Positions 46,519 through 59,251 of a stretch of DNA of 64,000 nt are shown here, in pieces (the first letter of the stretch is position 1; each line of letters opens with the position of its first letter). Source of the stretch: Marsupella aquatica (taxonomy: Eukaryota > Marchantiophyta); assembly GCA_973895155.1 (NCBI GenBank), contig OZ316894.1, forward strand, positions 21,514,001-21,578,000. Direction: 5' to 3'. The notes under the pieces were generated by a model that was given only the letters and a program-made list of their open reading frames with translations, did no database searches and was not told where the DNA came from. The position numbers and the translations under genes were made by a program.

Positions 46519-48735
46519 TCTAGGACGCGCGTGTAATGAAGCGTGTAAGGATGAACGTACTTCTCATGCCAGGCCTTAAGTAGAACGTGTTGAGGTCACA
46601 ATTCTTGAAACAGATTCTTTTCCGAGACCAATTCGAAGATCACGAAGCAGCATCAATGCGTTAATTGCTGACTTGCACTATGAGGGGTTTTCGAAATGGT
46701 ACCCACGAAACATGCTTCAAAGGACACACAAAAGGTGGTCTTCATACCCCTACAGAGGTGCATGTTCCGGAGTTTGATCATCTATCCTCTGTTGGATGGG
46801 TCAGCTTTCGGTTTCAAGGCAAAAAGAAGAAGAAGTGTGGTCTTCATCGCCGCTCCACTGCCCACCCTGGGCCTGTGCTTATGTACAGTCTCCCAAAATC
46901 TCGAGGTTTGAAGGGAGTAAGAACAATCTAGCACTACAAAAGAAACCTATCATGCCGTTGCCCTTGAGGAGGCTGCATAGTAGCAATGGTATGGCCTCAT
47001 TGGGGGAATGTGGCGGGACTGGGATTCCCGAGACGATTCATTGGGTTAGAAATTCGAATTGGTAATACTCGATTGTAATTTGCATAATCTCTTCATTCTC
47101 TTTGTGGAAATTTTACTGGCGATGAAAAATAGGTGCACTAATTAGAGGAGCATTAACATTCCATATTCAATGTTAACAATTCCGATTACGAATCTGGCAG
47201 TGTATTCAAAGGTCATCAGGATGACACTGTAGCTGGTCTAGAGAAGGTGGAAAACAAGTTTTAAACCACCCTTTGCAGCACATTCACTTACATTCGAGAA
47301 CTAGAATTCCAACTGAAATACTGACTGTTGTAGGCTGAATTCAGGTTAGCTCTAGCAGTCGCTGGATAGAAGAGATCAAACAGTCCTCTGAAACCGTGTG
47401 AATGAAACTAAATCGTACGCCCTCTGCTCAGACTGTAACTAGACATCGTTCTTGTCTCACTGTAGTCACGTTTGAGATGTCGTGCACATGGCTGCCGTGA
47501 TTGTCTGAAACATCTGTAAGGTCAACGCAATCATGCACCACATGGGAGGGCAATTGAAGACACACATCATACCGATTGATAGTCAGATCGGTGTGTAATT
47601 GATACTTCGCGACTCTGAAACATTTACTCTTGTGTGTTGGGGCTTACATTATGTAATATATTGGACACGACTAAACGATCCCAAATTCGCTACTACAGAT
47701 TTAACTGCACATTTGGGAGAGGTTCATTTCCCGAGATCGGCTGTGTTGTCGTTACGAGATTTTGAATGAAGCTTGGATGAACTCCTTTGGAGCAAACGAG
47801 AGCTGATTCAGGTTACTTAAAGTAATGTCTTGTCGCTCAAACTCCAATGTGAACTTGGCAAATGCGCAAGATAAAGCTCCCGTCCGTCCTTTGCTGTCAG
47901 GATTGATTGACACTGTGCAGGCTAGAATCCAGTTGCTCTTGTATGACTCAGAAGAGGACTGATGTGTCTCCTTAGGGAGTGCCAAGTTGAAGATACACAA
48001 GAAGATACAAAGTATTCGTAAACTCATAGACCTCGGAAAATGTTGCCCAATAAACTCTCCTCTTTAATGTCGTCATATGCCCAAATAGGGACAGAAAGTT
48101 GAACTTCTAAACGGGGCCAACTCCCAGATCAGAAAGACTTCATCAACAATAAAATTGGCAGATGGTTGATGACGAGGAAGTCAAAGACCGAACTCTCAAG
48201 GTCGTTGACAGAGATGGATATCAATCACTTTCCTTCCCTAGATAGGCTAAGGAAGGTTGGCACAGAAGTGTCCACCGCAGTGACTATGCCCACTGATGCT
48301 CGAAATGGTAGATGAAGCTGACTCCGCAGAAGCTCTGTGGTTCTATGGAGACTCGCGCGAAAGCAACAAAGGAAAACTTGTATTCGACTACCCTCTCTTT
48401 CATATGCTAAATAATATCCTTCCCCATCAAGGTGCCGTGTAGCCACCGTGGACAGCCCTGAAGTCCACATTTATCCCAAACGGCCCGTCTGTCATCTCGA
48501 TCAGACGAGTTGATGGGAGTCGGCTGGAAAGGCCAGTGAAAAGGCGAGCATGCTTCGACAGCAAGGCCTTTGTTTTCAGTGGTAAAGGAACGATTCAGTC
48601 CCCACTTAACAGACGTCTTATAGGCAGTAAACTGTCCTCCCACGAAATGAGTATTTTTCAGTCAATCTATCGAAGCGTTTCCAGCAATACTTTGAACAAC
48701 GAGAAGCTTTCGATTTCTTTCAATTCTTCCGTTTA
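46110..48735 (+). repeat. Segmental duplication, copy B (source of 0.9-2.9 kb)
   Basis: This segment runs from exon 5 of the intact phosphatase gene through about 2.2 kb of 3' flank and aligns in order and orientation with 862-2895. Because it is continuous with a working gene, it represents the ancestral state. No independent gene was recognised downstream of 46518 within it. Confidence 0.8.
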
Positions 48736-51700
48736 ATTATTCGGAGCTTTGTTGGGACAGTTCTGTTGGAAAGAGCAAATCTAGAATGATCACAGTAAGC
48801 TTTGGAGATTCACATGCACACGCAGAGGCTGGTGCTAGCGATGCTTTCATTCTAATGCACGACACAGCTTTTGATTATACTAACAACTGGTCCTAAAGCT
48901 AGAAATGATGTACCTGGACACTGCATCGGACATCAATGATGGGGATCTTCTGATATATCATTGAACTTGGAGACTGTTGACTCTTCTCCTTCCACAACTC
49001 TGTTGTCTTGGAGCTTTCAATCTGAATCCAATTTGACGCCTTTTTATTCGGTTCAGAAGCCGTTCATTGCGTCAGAATAAGGAGTCCATACAGAGTACTT
49101 GCGAGATTTTCATTCACTACAGGAGTCACTACAGTACTCGTAGAAGCATGTTTGGACTATACAAAGGTAACCCATGATCTTTTTCTGCGTCTTTCTCAAC
49201 TCTGCTGTTGCTTTCAATGCATGCATGACTGTGATCATCGAGGTCTGCACGTTTCTCAGGTTTTCGCAATGTGATTCGCATTTAGTCAAAGTTGGGCATT
49301 CGTGTAGCTAACACCATAACTGGCGGGGGGCTAACGTGTTGAAAACGTGGTGGACGTTTGATACCCTCACGTAACTCACGTTCGCGACCCTAAACCAGGT
49401 GAGCTCAAACCGGAGTCCAATCCTATCAACAGGACTGCCCTTAGACGACGGGAATGGATGCTTGATTTGGTGAATTTACTGAGTTAGGTACTTCATGTGG
49501 GTCTAAAGTTGAGTGGCTTGTTACAGGGAAAGTGTACTGAGTTCAACTTGGGCCCTTCCAAATTTGGAGGTGCACCATGAATGGCGTGGTTGGGTTGCTC
49601 TCCATGTTGGCAGTGTTGGTTATTTGGGAAAAAATTCTGGAGCTTCTCTGTAGGATGCAACCCATACAAGAAGGCTGGATCTGGAGATATTGTTCACCTG
49701 AAATGTGCCACAATAATGTAATCATGTGCTCCCCGACCACCACTGAAAAGCAAAAGCGTGTGGAGTAACGAGCTTGACAGGTGACCGAGCAATCATGGTC
49801 AGTAGCTGCCGTGGCCAGCTCCAGCCTGAAAATTGTTGTTCATTAATTTGATGGTCCAAGCGGGGGTGCTAGATATGTAGTAGAAGCTTCTACAACGAGC
49901 TTGACGGGGAACCGAACATTGGTAGCTGCCGTAGCCAGCTCCCGCCTGAAAATTGTTATCCACGGTGCAAGGAATCTACCGTGGTTAGCAAGTTCGTGTT
50001 GGGAAGGTCCTATGAAAGTAAACTGTTACACCAGCTAGGCCATTCGGATCTGCAGGTGAATGTCTCTAATTAATTGGAGCACCAAGTACTGAGTTTCTGC
50101 TAGCAACTGTAGCGTTAATCGCGTCAAAGCAAACTTACCTTAACCGAGATTGAAGGAACCAAGGCCGGACGGAATTGACAGCCTTTATTTGAGTCTCAAT
50201 TTCTCCTGAGATGAAAGGACCCCATGTTTGACAGCAACATAATTCCAGGATTGTTTTAGAACTTACTTCCTGTGTCGTGCGTTAAATAATCATACGGTTG
50301 CTCGTTTTTTCTTTCCCTGTGTCTCAATGTCCATAGAATGCTGTGCATCATGTCTATCACAGCCCGAGATATAAACAAAGATGGTAGGAAGAGCTTAATT
50401 TTCTCGGATCAAAGATCGTAGCGGTGCCAAGCCTCACTTTCTGCTTGTTTAGAGGGTGTAGAAGTTCACCTTTCATGGTGAGGATATGAGGGCTCGGAGC
50501 AAATCTAGCCACAGGTGATGGATGGCAGCCGAAGGTCGATCCTGGTACTGCTTTGATAAATCATTCTATGACGTATAGCGTACCTTTGTGTCGTCGCTAA
50601 GCAATTTGTAATGATAAATTCCAAGCGCACTGGTAATGGTCAATTTTGAAACCTCTCGAAGTGCATAATCCGACAGACTGTAGTTGGTCAATAATCTCAA
50701 ATTTCTTCTTGAGTTCATCACGTCAAATGCCAATTGACCATTGTCTCACAATTTCTCCCGAGATTGAAATATCTAAAGAGTGCGACCATCACCTCCTTTC
50801 TGGCCGGGGATGTCCCAACCTTCTTATGATCTCAATTTTTGCAGAATAGATCTGTGTCAAGACGTATTGGATGAATCCTCTTGCAGCTCCTTCTGCATAG
50901 GGCGGGAGGCTAGGACTCGGAGTCGAACCTCAAATTAAAAAGGGAAGATCAGAAATTAAGAACGTTGCATTCAACTTCGACCAGGGATACATTTCAATCG
51001 TTGTCTCCTTCTTCGGCAATTCTTGGCTGATCTCTACGTTTGAATTCCTATTTGGCTGAGCGAACATTTAATACTTAATTTGTGACCTATTTGTGGTCTG
51101 CTTCGAAACTTGGCCAAAAACCATCTAAAGTATTCCTTTCTCTATCTCAATTGGCTGGTCCGTGTCCAAGTTTTGCTTACAATAATAATGACTCAGTGTC
51201 ATCGCACCCCCAAGCAACAATGTCAGGTGGGACTATGTCGACACCGATGAACAGCAGGACCTCATCATACTATTGTCAGTCTCGTCTCTGGCTGACCAGG
51301 CTACTGGACATACTAGATGTTAGCTAGACTCCGCTCCGTTCTGGCATTTTATAAATTCTCCATGAGGCATGATCCTCCATACATTTGGGTCGTCTCACCG
51401 GACCTCAGTTGCCTCCCGGAGTGCTGGTTTCGGTGTCCACTAAATTCATAACTTCTCGATCAGTGGAACACTGTATCATTCTACAGAAGTGGGTGTCGAG
51501 CTAAATTTGGAGCATCGCTGAAATTCGATGCAGCTCACGGGGATTATGACCTCCACATTGGCCTACGGCGCCGCCTCAGCAAGGTGGGACTGTTAGCGTA
51601 ACATGGCTACAGGGACCCACGAGCTTCTCAAATCTCAATCACGAGTTTACGTCAATGAAGCTTCTCAATCACGAGTTTACTTTAATGAAGCTTCTCAATC

Positions 51701-53600
51701 ACTCAGGCCTCAGCGAGCTGATTGATCGAGCTGCAGTGATCGGGGCAGTCAGGACCCAACAGGAGAGCGGCGGCTGGGCAGAAGCATGGAGAACAAATTA
51801 TTGATCTGAAGGCGAGATCAGAAAATGCCTTCCTGCGAGAATGTCGCGTGAGATTCGCTGCGCCATTAGATTGTGCATGCTGGACTGGACTGGACTGTTC
51901 TTCTGAGGTTGAACGTGGTTGACATGGGCGAACGCACGCAACTCGATGAGGAATGTCGTTGACGTGGCCAGGCCCCAGATTAATAGGCCGGATTTGGGTT
52001 GGGGCCCAAAGGAAGAGATATAGTATTGGTCTCAAATAATACAATGAATTTTTGCGCTTGACCGGGGCAGCGGGACGACTGGACTGGTCCGGCACAGAAT
52101 GTGAGGCCCTACCACAGAATGTGAGGCCCTACCAGTCAAGCCTGGGAATCTTGATCAAAACTGAGGGCCAACTGTTACGAGGAGAGTACCCCATTTCAGT
52201 GAGTTCATTGACTCACCTTGCAATTTTCGCACACAACCATGCCCCTCTCAAATCTGAGAGCCCAAAAATATCACTGGCCGGCTATACCCAATTTTGGTGC
52301 GCCCTTGAGATGGATTATTTTTTCAATATCTGAGATGACCTACTAGAGGTTCTCAAATAGGTGAGGTTCAGACTAACGGGGCTGAAAAGTGTGCTGGGCT
52401 AAAAATGTGCAGGTTACCCAGGGCCCATCGTCTTTCCCTGTGAATTTTTTTGGGTCCTATGACAAAAAACAAATTAGATTTCAAACACAACGTCTTTTTA
52501 TTGCATTAGAATATTGGGGTTGTGTTTGAATTTTGACCCTTAATTGTTGTACATTGAGCACAAACAGTAACAAATTCATAAAATCAATATTTGAACACAA
52601 AGGCAATATTCAAACATAATGCCCATTTTCAAACACAACACCCTGCAAGTACCAAAAATGAAAAAACATAGTCAAACTCGAATACAATGCCCCAGACACA
52701 CTTACAATTCGAATAAAGCACCATTCAATCAAATACAAGGCCGCGGCGTTATGTTTGGGAGAACCGTAGCCACCACACATCTATAGTGGGATTTTTTGTT
52801 TTTCTGTTGGCCATTTCCTCCCACCAGGTCCTGGCTGTTACAGAACCAAAATAAGTGAACTTGGAAAGTCTTGGCACTGGTCAACTAAGGCCACTTTATA
52901 GGCAATGGCCCTGCAGTCCCACGGAAGAAAGAAATTGATCCATATAGGAAACCGCCTGCTAGGGGGTCTCAGATACAACCCTGTATGCCGACAGTCTCAT
53001 GGCTGTCCGGTTTAACTTCGAAGGGATACAGGCAAAAAACTTGCAGAACTCATTGAGTCTAGCCCGCACACTTGTGTTGCAGGAATTTACTATTTCTCAC
53101 TAGTCACTTCCCCCCACAACGGCCTGGACCCAAAAAAATGAACCTGAAGAGGTCGGTGCATCAGTGAAACTCACCTGCAGGTGTTATGAGTAGAAGCCCT
53201 ATCCTGTGGAAGATAGTAGGATCCTTGTTTGAGACCCCCTACTTGATGGACCTGATGGGTCACCATAGTGTTTAGGTGCAATAGTTTGTCAGATTCTACC
53301 TCACCCAATATTTTTTGAAACTTTTGGCAAAACTCACTAGATTGTTCAAATCCCATTTGCCAGTTCCCCACCTAGTCAAAGACCCCATTTGCCAGAATCT
53401 AACGGTCATCATTAAATCTAAGGAGATCTTAGGTCAGGAGATGATTAAGGAAACAGACAAGGAATATTCCTAGTGTATTCTCTCTTAAAGAGGCTCAGGT
53501 TTGCCACATTGGTAAAAAAGAGGAAAAACTTTCAAGATTATCCTAGGCAGGACCCTTCACATGGACGACCCCTCTAATTTGAAAATTGTTACTTTATGGA
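48736..53600. other. Gene-free stretch with small tandem duplications
   Basis: No exon could be supported. Bases 49768-49965 hold two ~126-bp-spaced copies of a unit starting ACGAGCTTGAC and containing TAGCTGCCGT(G/A)GCCAGCTCC. Bases 51620-51705 hold three ~30-bp units (GCTTCTCAATCACGAGTTTAC). Bases 52087-52130 hold two 20-bp units (CACAGAATGTGAGGCCCTAC). Bases 52480-52720 are rich in a loose CAAACACAA motif. Confidence 0.5.
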
Positions 53601-53604
53601 CCCA

Positions 53605-53690
53605 TGAGGTTTGAGTATGTTGATCTAAGGTCCATAAACGGTATGGATCACCCATGGGATTCATCAACACTTTTCATTTTGGAGCTCGCT
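53605..53690. mobile_element. Diverged copy of a palindromic MITE-like unit
   Basis: It shares CCCATGAGGTTTGAGTA, GTTGATCTAAGGTCCAT, GGATCAC and CTTTTCATTTTGG with the units at 54260 and 55950, with many substitutions. Confidence 0.4.
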
Positions 53691-53808
53691 CAAGTATATC
53701 TCTTGGCCCAAAGGAGTCTTTTCCAAAGTCCGTCCGTCCGTCCCAAGGTAAAAGGCTCCTACTTGGGCTTTACAAGAACTACCCTCTGGACACTTCTTTG
53801 TTATTTTG

Positions 53809-54036
53809 AGTGAGGTTTCATCGCAACCATGACTTTAGTGTGCCTGGTCGTTCTTGACTTTTTTGGAGTGAGGTTTCATCCCAACCATTACTGTAGTGTG
53901 ATCTGCTATTCTTGATTGCATTCAAGACTGAGATTTCATCCCAGCCTTCAGTTTAGTGTGACCCTCTTTCTTAATATATTTATGGACTGAGATTTCATCC
54001 TAGCCCTTAGTTTAGTGACTTCACATTCTTGACTGC
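53809..54036. repeat. ~62-bp minisatellite, 4 units
   Basis: Each unit contains (G/A)AGTGAGGTTTCATC(C/G)(C/T)A or GACTGAGATTTCATCC, then AGTTTAGTG or AGTGTG, then TTCTTGA. Immediately downstream (54110-54560), a ~100-bp block (TTTTTGTTGCTCAGTCTCTTGGT...GGACACTAAAG) is repeated about three times. Confidence 0.85.
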
Positions 54037-54259
54037 AGAAAGCTGCTGGTGACTGTGGGTCCAGATGAGTATCTATGTGTATGCCCTTTTTGTGACCAGA
54101 GTTTAGATCATCCCGTGACATGGTCTACTGTTTTGTGGCCAAGCTTTAGATCATCTCGCGAGATGGTCTAAAGTTTTTGTTGCTCAGTCTCTTGGTGTGC
54201 ATTGATTACTTTCAGGACACTAAAGTTTTGTGGCCAAACTTTAGACCATCTCGCAAGAT

Positions 54260-54402
54260 GGGACCCCAATATGAAAATTTCACTTGATACCACCCTGGAG
54301 TGATCCGGACCATTGATTAACCTTGAATCAATGCACCTAAAACTTCAGGGGTCCTATCAAATTCAGGGGTCCTATCAAGTAAAGCTTTTCATTTTGGGTC
54401 CC
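54260..54402. mobile_element. Palindromic MITE-like hairpin
   Basis: The ends are inverted repeats. GGGACC..AAT.TGAAAA followed by ACTTGATA on the left pairs with TATCAAGTAAAG and CATTTTGGGTCCC on the right. The centre, GGACCATTGATTAACCTTGA, is itself partly self-complementary. A related unit lies at 55950-56035. There is no coding content. Confidence 0.6.
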
Positions 54403-55289
54403 ATCAAGCAAATACCTCTGCGAGATGGTCTAAAATTTTTGTTGCTGAGTCTCTTGGTTTGCAATGATTACTTAATTTCAGGACACTAAAGTTTTTGTTG
54501 CTCAGTCTCTTGGTTTGCATTGATTGCTTTCCAGACACTGGCCCCTCCATGTGTCTCAGGAAGATTATATTTAGGTTGATATTGACCCAATAGTTTTGGT
54601 ATAAGAAACTTGTGACCGTACATATGGTCTTTACAAGAAGGACACCTGACTTTTGGACCTATCCCTCCCCCCCCTTCCCTAGCAGGTGAAATCTTGGTAA
54701 GTCAGAATCGAGTCTTTTCCCATTGGAATGCACAGTCTTGTTGAAAATGTGAGCCCCCCCCCTTCAACTTGAAAATTAGATTCACATTTTTTTTGACGAA
54801 AACGTTGCTACCCTTGCTACCATGTAGGGGACAGCAAAGGATACTTTGACATGCACCGTCTTGAAAGTATAGTAGTGCCATCCGAGTTAGTCAAGCACCA
54901 GATACTTTGAGATCCTTAGTGAGACCTCCCAAGAAAATTGTCATTTCACTTTAAGGATTAGAATATTCTTAGGGATAAAAAAAGGTTAAACACGAGAATA
55001 ATATTTCGAGAATATGAAGTCTATCCCCACGGCTGCTTAAGGTCATCAGCTAGTTTTACACCTTAAAGAAAAAGTGACATGATGTCCTTAAAAGTCTCTC
55101 AATTTCCTGGATAAAGCATTGAGCGCATGACCACAAGATAGTCTTGTCTTCTGTTTTTCAAAAGTCAGGTGTCCCTACCTTGGCCTCGGTTCCATTGAAG
55201 CAGTTGAGCGGTGCAGATGGCCTCAGATTGAAAGGGCCCATACATGCAAAACAACTTTAAGACCAATCGGCCCCAAAACACCCAAAGTC

Positions 55290-56190
55290 CAACAGAAGGT
55301 AAGGTGTAAGCTTTGAGAGCACTTTGAGGTACAGTAGGGTGTAAGCTTTGAGAGTAGTAAGATGTCAGCTTTGAGTTACATTAAGGTGTACGCTTTGAGA
55401 ACAGTAAGGTGTCAGCTTTCAGAGCAGTAAGGTGTTAGCTTTGAGGTATTGTTGTGGCAGATGGCTGCAACTTGAAGGGCCCCCATAATGCAAGACCAAA
55501 GAGCCAAAAGAAACCAAGGGACCCACACACAAGAGGGTGTAAGCTGTGAGAGCAGTAAGTGTCAGCTTTGAGGTACAGTAAGCCCAAAAACCCCAAGTCT
55601 CACACAACGTAAGGTGTAAGCCCTGAGAATACAGTAAGGTGTCAGCTCTGAGGTACAGTAAGATGTAAGCTCCAAGAACAGCATAAGCTTTGTCGGGGCA
55701 GATGGCTGCAAATTAAAGCCCCCAGCCCCCCCTCTCCCCCCCTCTACATGCAAGATAGCTCTCAGACCAAAGAGCCCAAAAAACCCAAGAGTCCCACACA
55801 CCCTAAGGTGTAAGAACATCAACGTGTAAGCTTGATCACACCCCAAAATCAGCTTACACATTGATCAGACCCCAAAATGTAAGTTGATCGGACCCCAAAA
55901 TGATCAACCCCAAAATGTAAGTCGATCAGACCCCAAAATGTATTGTTTTACTTGATACGATCCCTGAAGGTTTGGGTACATTGATTCAAGGTCAATCAAC
56001 GATCTGGATCACTCAGGGGTCCTATCAAGTAAAAAGTTCCATTTTCGGATCTGATAAGCAAATCCCTCAAGCTTTGAGAGGAGTGTCTACTTTGAGGTAC
56101 AGTAAGGTGTAAGCTTACAGAACAGTAAGGTGTAAGCTGCGTAAGAACAGTAAGGTGTAAGCTGCGTAAGAACAGTAAGGTGTAAATAAT
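55290..56190. repeat. 22-23-bp minisatellite array with embedded GATCAGACCCC repeats and a MITE-like unit
   Basis: The units resemble AGTAAGGTGTAAGCTTTGAG and fill 55290-55690 and 56078-56186. Between them, 55830-55940 repeats TGATCAGACCCCAAAATGTAAG several times, and 55950-56035 is a palindromic copy of the 54260 unit (TTTACTTGATACGATCCCTG...CTATCAAGTAAAA). Long minus-strand open frames here follow from the repeats. Confidence 0.85.
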
Positions 56191-58333
56191 GGTTTTGCAT
56201 AGATTGTAGCGTATGTTTCCCACGTTTCATCGCAACACGGGCGACACGGGATGCTTGAGAGTGCGTGCCGAGGCAGCGACGTGATTGTTGGAATTGACGC
56301 GGATCTTTTCGGCGGTGGTCTCGGCTCTGGAATGAATGGTTGGGAGCCTGCTCCATTCCTTTTGGCGACTTTATATAGACTTTTACACTCTACTAGAGTA
56401 CTAGATCTGGACCGCGCGGGTGTTATCTGATTCGCTTCTGCCTGCGGGAGCAAAATTCTGGCCCGGCGTTTCTCTGCTGATGAATGTCGCGTACGGCAAA
56501 GGAAGCTGACTGCTGCTGCAATCAGCATTTCAGCTACGCGCTCGGTCTAGATTCATGACAGATTGACCCAGAGATTATTATACTATTGTGGTTGCTGGCA
56601 TGTGGATTCTCTACGAGCGGGTTGCTTGAGTCCGGGGTCCGATTGGTTCGATTTCGATCGACCTCTGCACGCCAGAAGGGCATATCCAGCCCGGCGTTTT
56701 GATGCTCAGTTACTAGTGCCGAAAAGTACCGGTGCACATGATTCTGCTGTGATGTTGCCACTTGGTCTTTAGGGTCTTTGGATCATGGGGCCTGAGTGCT
56801 CCTTATTAATCAAGGGGGAGAAAAAGTTCTACTTTACGAGAAGTAATAATGCAGTAGAATGATGTCTGAGGGTGCCCTTTGGTCTTTGAATACATAGGTG
56901 TTTACTGAGTAGTCTGCGGGCAGCAGGGTGAATTGGAATTGTATTGCATTAAATTGTTCGGTAATTTTCGATTTATCTTGAGAGTCCCGCAATCAACGAT
57001 CAAAAAGTTAAGCTGGAGAAGTACTGTAGATCAGATGTACCGGGGGGTTTTGGATCGAGGACGAAAGTTTTTTGAATCGGCTGTATGAGAAAATTAGTTA
57101 GACATGTAAGCCAGAGAGTTGATCTTCCCATTGATACATTTACCGGTTTGAGATGAATTAGAGGTCCAATGATTCTGTCTGACTGAACACAAGAATCAAT
57201 TCAGAGGAGATCCCATGATTGTGAAGAGAGTGAAGGGCGTTCTGTCAAGCCTATAAGGATCTACCACTTGAGGAGGTTTACCTGGGATGTAAAAGGGCAT
57301 TGGATCACAGGTTGGTACAGGGCATCCCATGGCAGGGAATTCCACCACCTGATTATTCGAGAGCATTTCACCATGACGACGCGCGAGAGTGCTTTCCATT
57401 CCAACTACCTGTACTTTTCTTGACGAGAAGGCCATTTATTCCATCACGCGATGGATCTTTCATAGAAGGTTCGAGGGCCTTTCTCACCGACGACGGTCTG
57501 TCTGTGAGAGAAGGTCAAAGCCCATTTCATCACGGGGTTAGAAGGCATTCCGTCACGAGGCTGAAGAAGTTTCACACGGATCACATTACAACTACCTAAT
57601 AAAAGGACAGCAACCAGGGGAGGTACAGCACTACAGACCATCCACTGTTTCAGGCCGATCTTTGAGAAAGGGAGAACTTGGGTAAGGGTGATTCAATAGA
57701 CTACTTCGATCAGTCCAACAGGACACTTTGAATTTCCGGGCGCATTTCACGGAAGCATTTGGCGGTTGCTTACTTGCTTACTTTTAGTCTGCAGTCTTTA
57801 CCGGGCCAGGAGGAGGAGCTGCCTGAAGCGATCAATACCTTACTAGAATTACGGAACGGGCGGGAGTATTTTGCCAACCGGGATCGAGTTGGGAACTGTG
57901 GGTCGAGATACATCTTGCATCCCATCTATCAGCTTTCATTGATATTCAATCAAGGGCATATCTGGTGAGCGATAAGATTCCTCACCACATCAACATCAGA
58001 GTTAATAACTGGACGATTGGAGGTAATTGAAGCTGCCGAGTCTAGAGCGTCCAGCTAGCTTTACATTTCGTTGATTGTAAAAGCGTGGACGCAACAAGTT
58101 GCAGTTTTTAGTGGGCCATCGGCGTCTGCACTCTGTACCCACTATCGTAGTGAATAGAATTGCAGGTCTGCGGCATTGCCAGTCGAGAAAAAATCTAGTT
58201 GGTTTCCATCAGCAGTGGCCCGGGCTCGATCAGCAGTAGGCCATATATACATCTATCACGAAAAGGCGTCCCCAAATCGCACCGAATCGGAGCATTTCTT
58301 CCCACCTGAATTCCAGTATATGGACGAGAGACC
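56191..58333. other. Gene-free stretch and CML upstream region
   Basis: Several 70-140-codon open frames exist on both strands, but none resembles a known protein or shows a convincing exon chain. The last few hundred bases are probably the promoter and leader of the EF-hand gene, including CCATATATACATC near 58240. Confidence 0.4.
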
Positions 58334-59251
58334 ATGGAGCTTACGGAATTCAGAACATCGACAGACCGGCTGAGGTTTCCTCATGCTCACCGTCACAAAT
58401 TCTTTAGCCGCGAAGAAGAGCGAGAAGAAGAGGAGTCAAATCTTAGAGGAGAGCTCTCCCACGACGACTCAACCATGAACATAATGGACTCTCATTATCG
58501 CCATCAACAAGCGGCAGCAATTTCAACAACAAAAACAAATGTTGACTCGTCGAGTTATCGACCACTACATCGATCTTCACCCAAAAATGTGCAGAGTCAT
58601 CATATCGAAGGCCATCTCTATCAGCACCCATGGGGTCGGTCTCGCTCGTTCACCCGCTCGATCTCATCCTTGTCCAATTCGAGTTGTGGTTCCGATTCGG
58701 ACACAGGGGCCATTCAGACAACGATCACGAAGTCTTCAGCGAAATCCTCACCTGTAGGCAGTGACTGCTCGGTGAGCAATTATGATTTCAACCAGACGGA
58801 TACCGGAGCATCCTCAGTGACAACGATCGCCGGTGGCGACACAGGAGGTGAAACGGAGACCGACGATCGAATACCAAGATTCAGTTATTCGTCCACTCCG
58901 ACTGCCGAGGAGCTGAGTTTGGTGTTCACGTGGGTGGACGAGACCAATGACGGGCTGATCTGCAGAGCTGATCTGCGAGGGTTCATGAGCCGGGTTTTAA
59001 ATTTCGAGATATCGGAGAGTGAGGCGGAGACTCTCCTCCTTGTCTATAGCAATGGGAGGACTCTTCGCACAGATACTAGTCCGGGAGGTCGGCGAACCAA
59101 TAGTGGGGGTGCTGTGGTGGACTTCGCAGGTTTCCTTGCTCTGTACCACTGCTTATGTGGGGAGCAAGCCTCGCCTGAGGAGCAGAGTATGATGGCTGCA
59201 GCCTCCCAAGTCTTTGACAAAACACAGCTCCGATCTGGCAGATGGGGTTAA
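58334..59251 (+). CDS. Calmodulin-like EF-hand protein, C-lobe missing
   Basis: A single 305-codon frame starts at an ATG in the good context GAGACCATGG. Residues 1-187 are low-complexity, rich in Ser, Thr, His and acidic residues, and probably disordered. Residues 188-280 read as the N-lobe of a calmodulin-like protein: TAEELSLVFTWVDETNDG opens an EF-hand with loop 202-213 (D1, D5, G6, I8, Asp instead of Glu at position 12). A second, degenerate EF-hand interrupted by an insertion ends VVDFAGFLALYHCL. The chain then reaches AAASQVFDK, where a third EF-hand normally begins, and stops after nine more residues. Such proteins sense or buffer calcium. With one weak loop, binding here may be poor. 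The abrupt end could mean truncation or an unrecognised 3' exon. Confidence 0.8.
   Translation: MELTEFRTSTDRLRFPHAHRHKFFSREEEREEEESNLRGELSHDDSTMNIMDSHYRHQQAAAISTTKTNVDSSSYRPLHRSSPKNVQSHHIEGHLYQHPWGRSRSFTRSISSLSNSSCGSDSDTGAIQTTITKSSAKSSPVGSDCSVSNYDFNQTDTGASSVTTIAGGDTGGETETDDRIPRFSYSSTPTAEELSLVFTWVDETNDGLICRADLRGFMSRVLNFEISESEAETLLLVYSNGRTLRTDTSPGGRRTNSGGAVVDFAGFLALYHCLCGEQASPEEQSMMAAASQVFDKTQLRSGRWG

Noticed and set aside
55419-56528. Several minus-strand frames of 60-137 codons.
   Set aside because: They run through minisatellite DNA, and their peptides are repeats of SLHLTVLT-like units.
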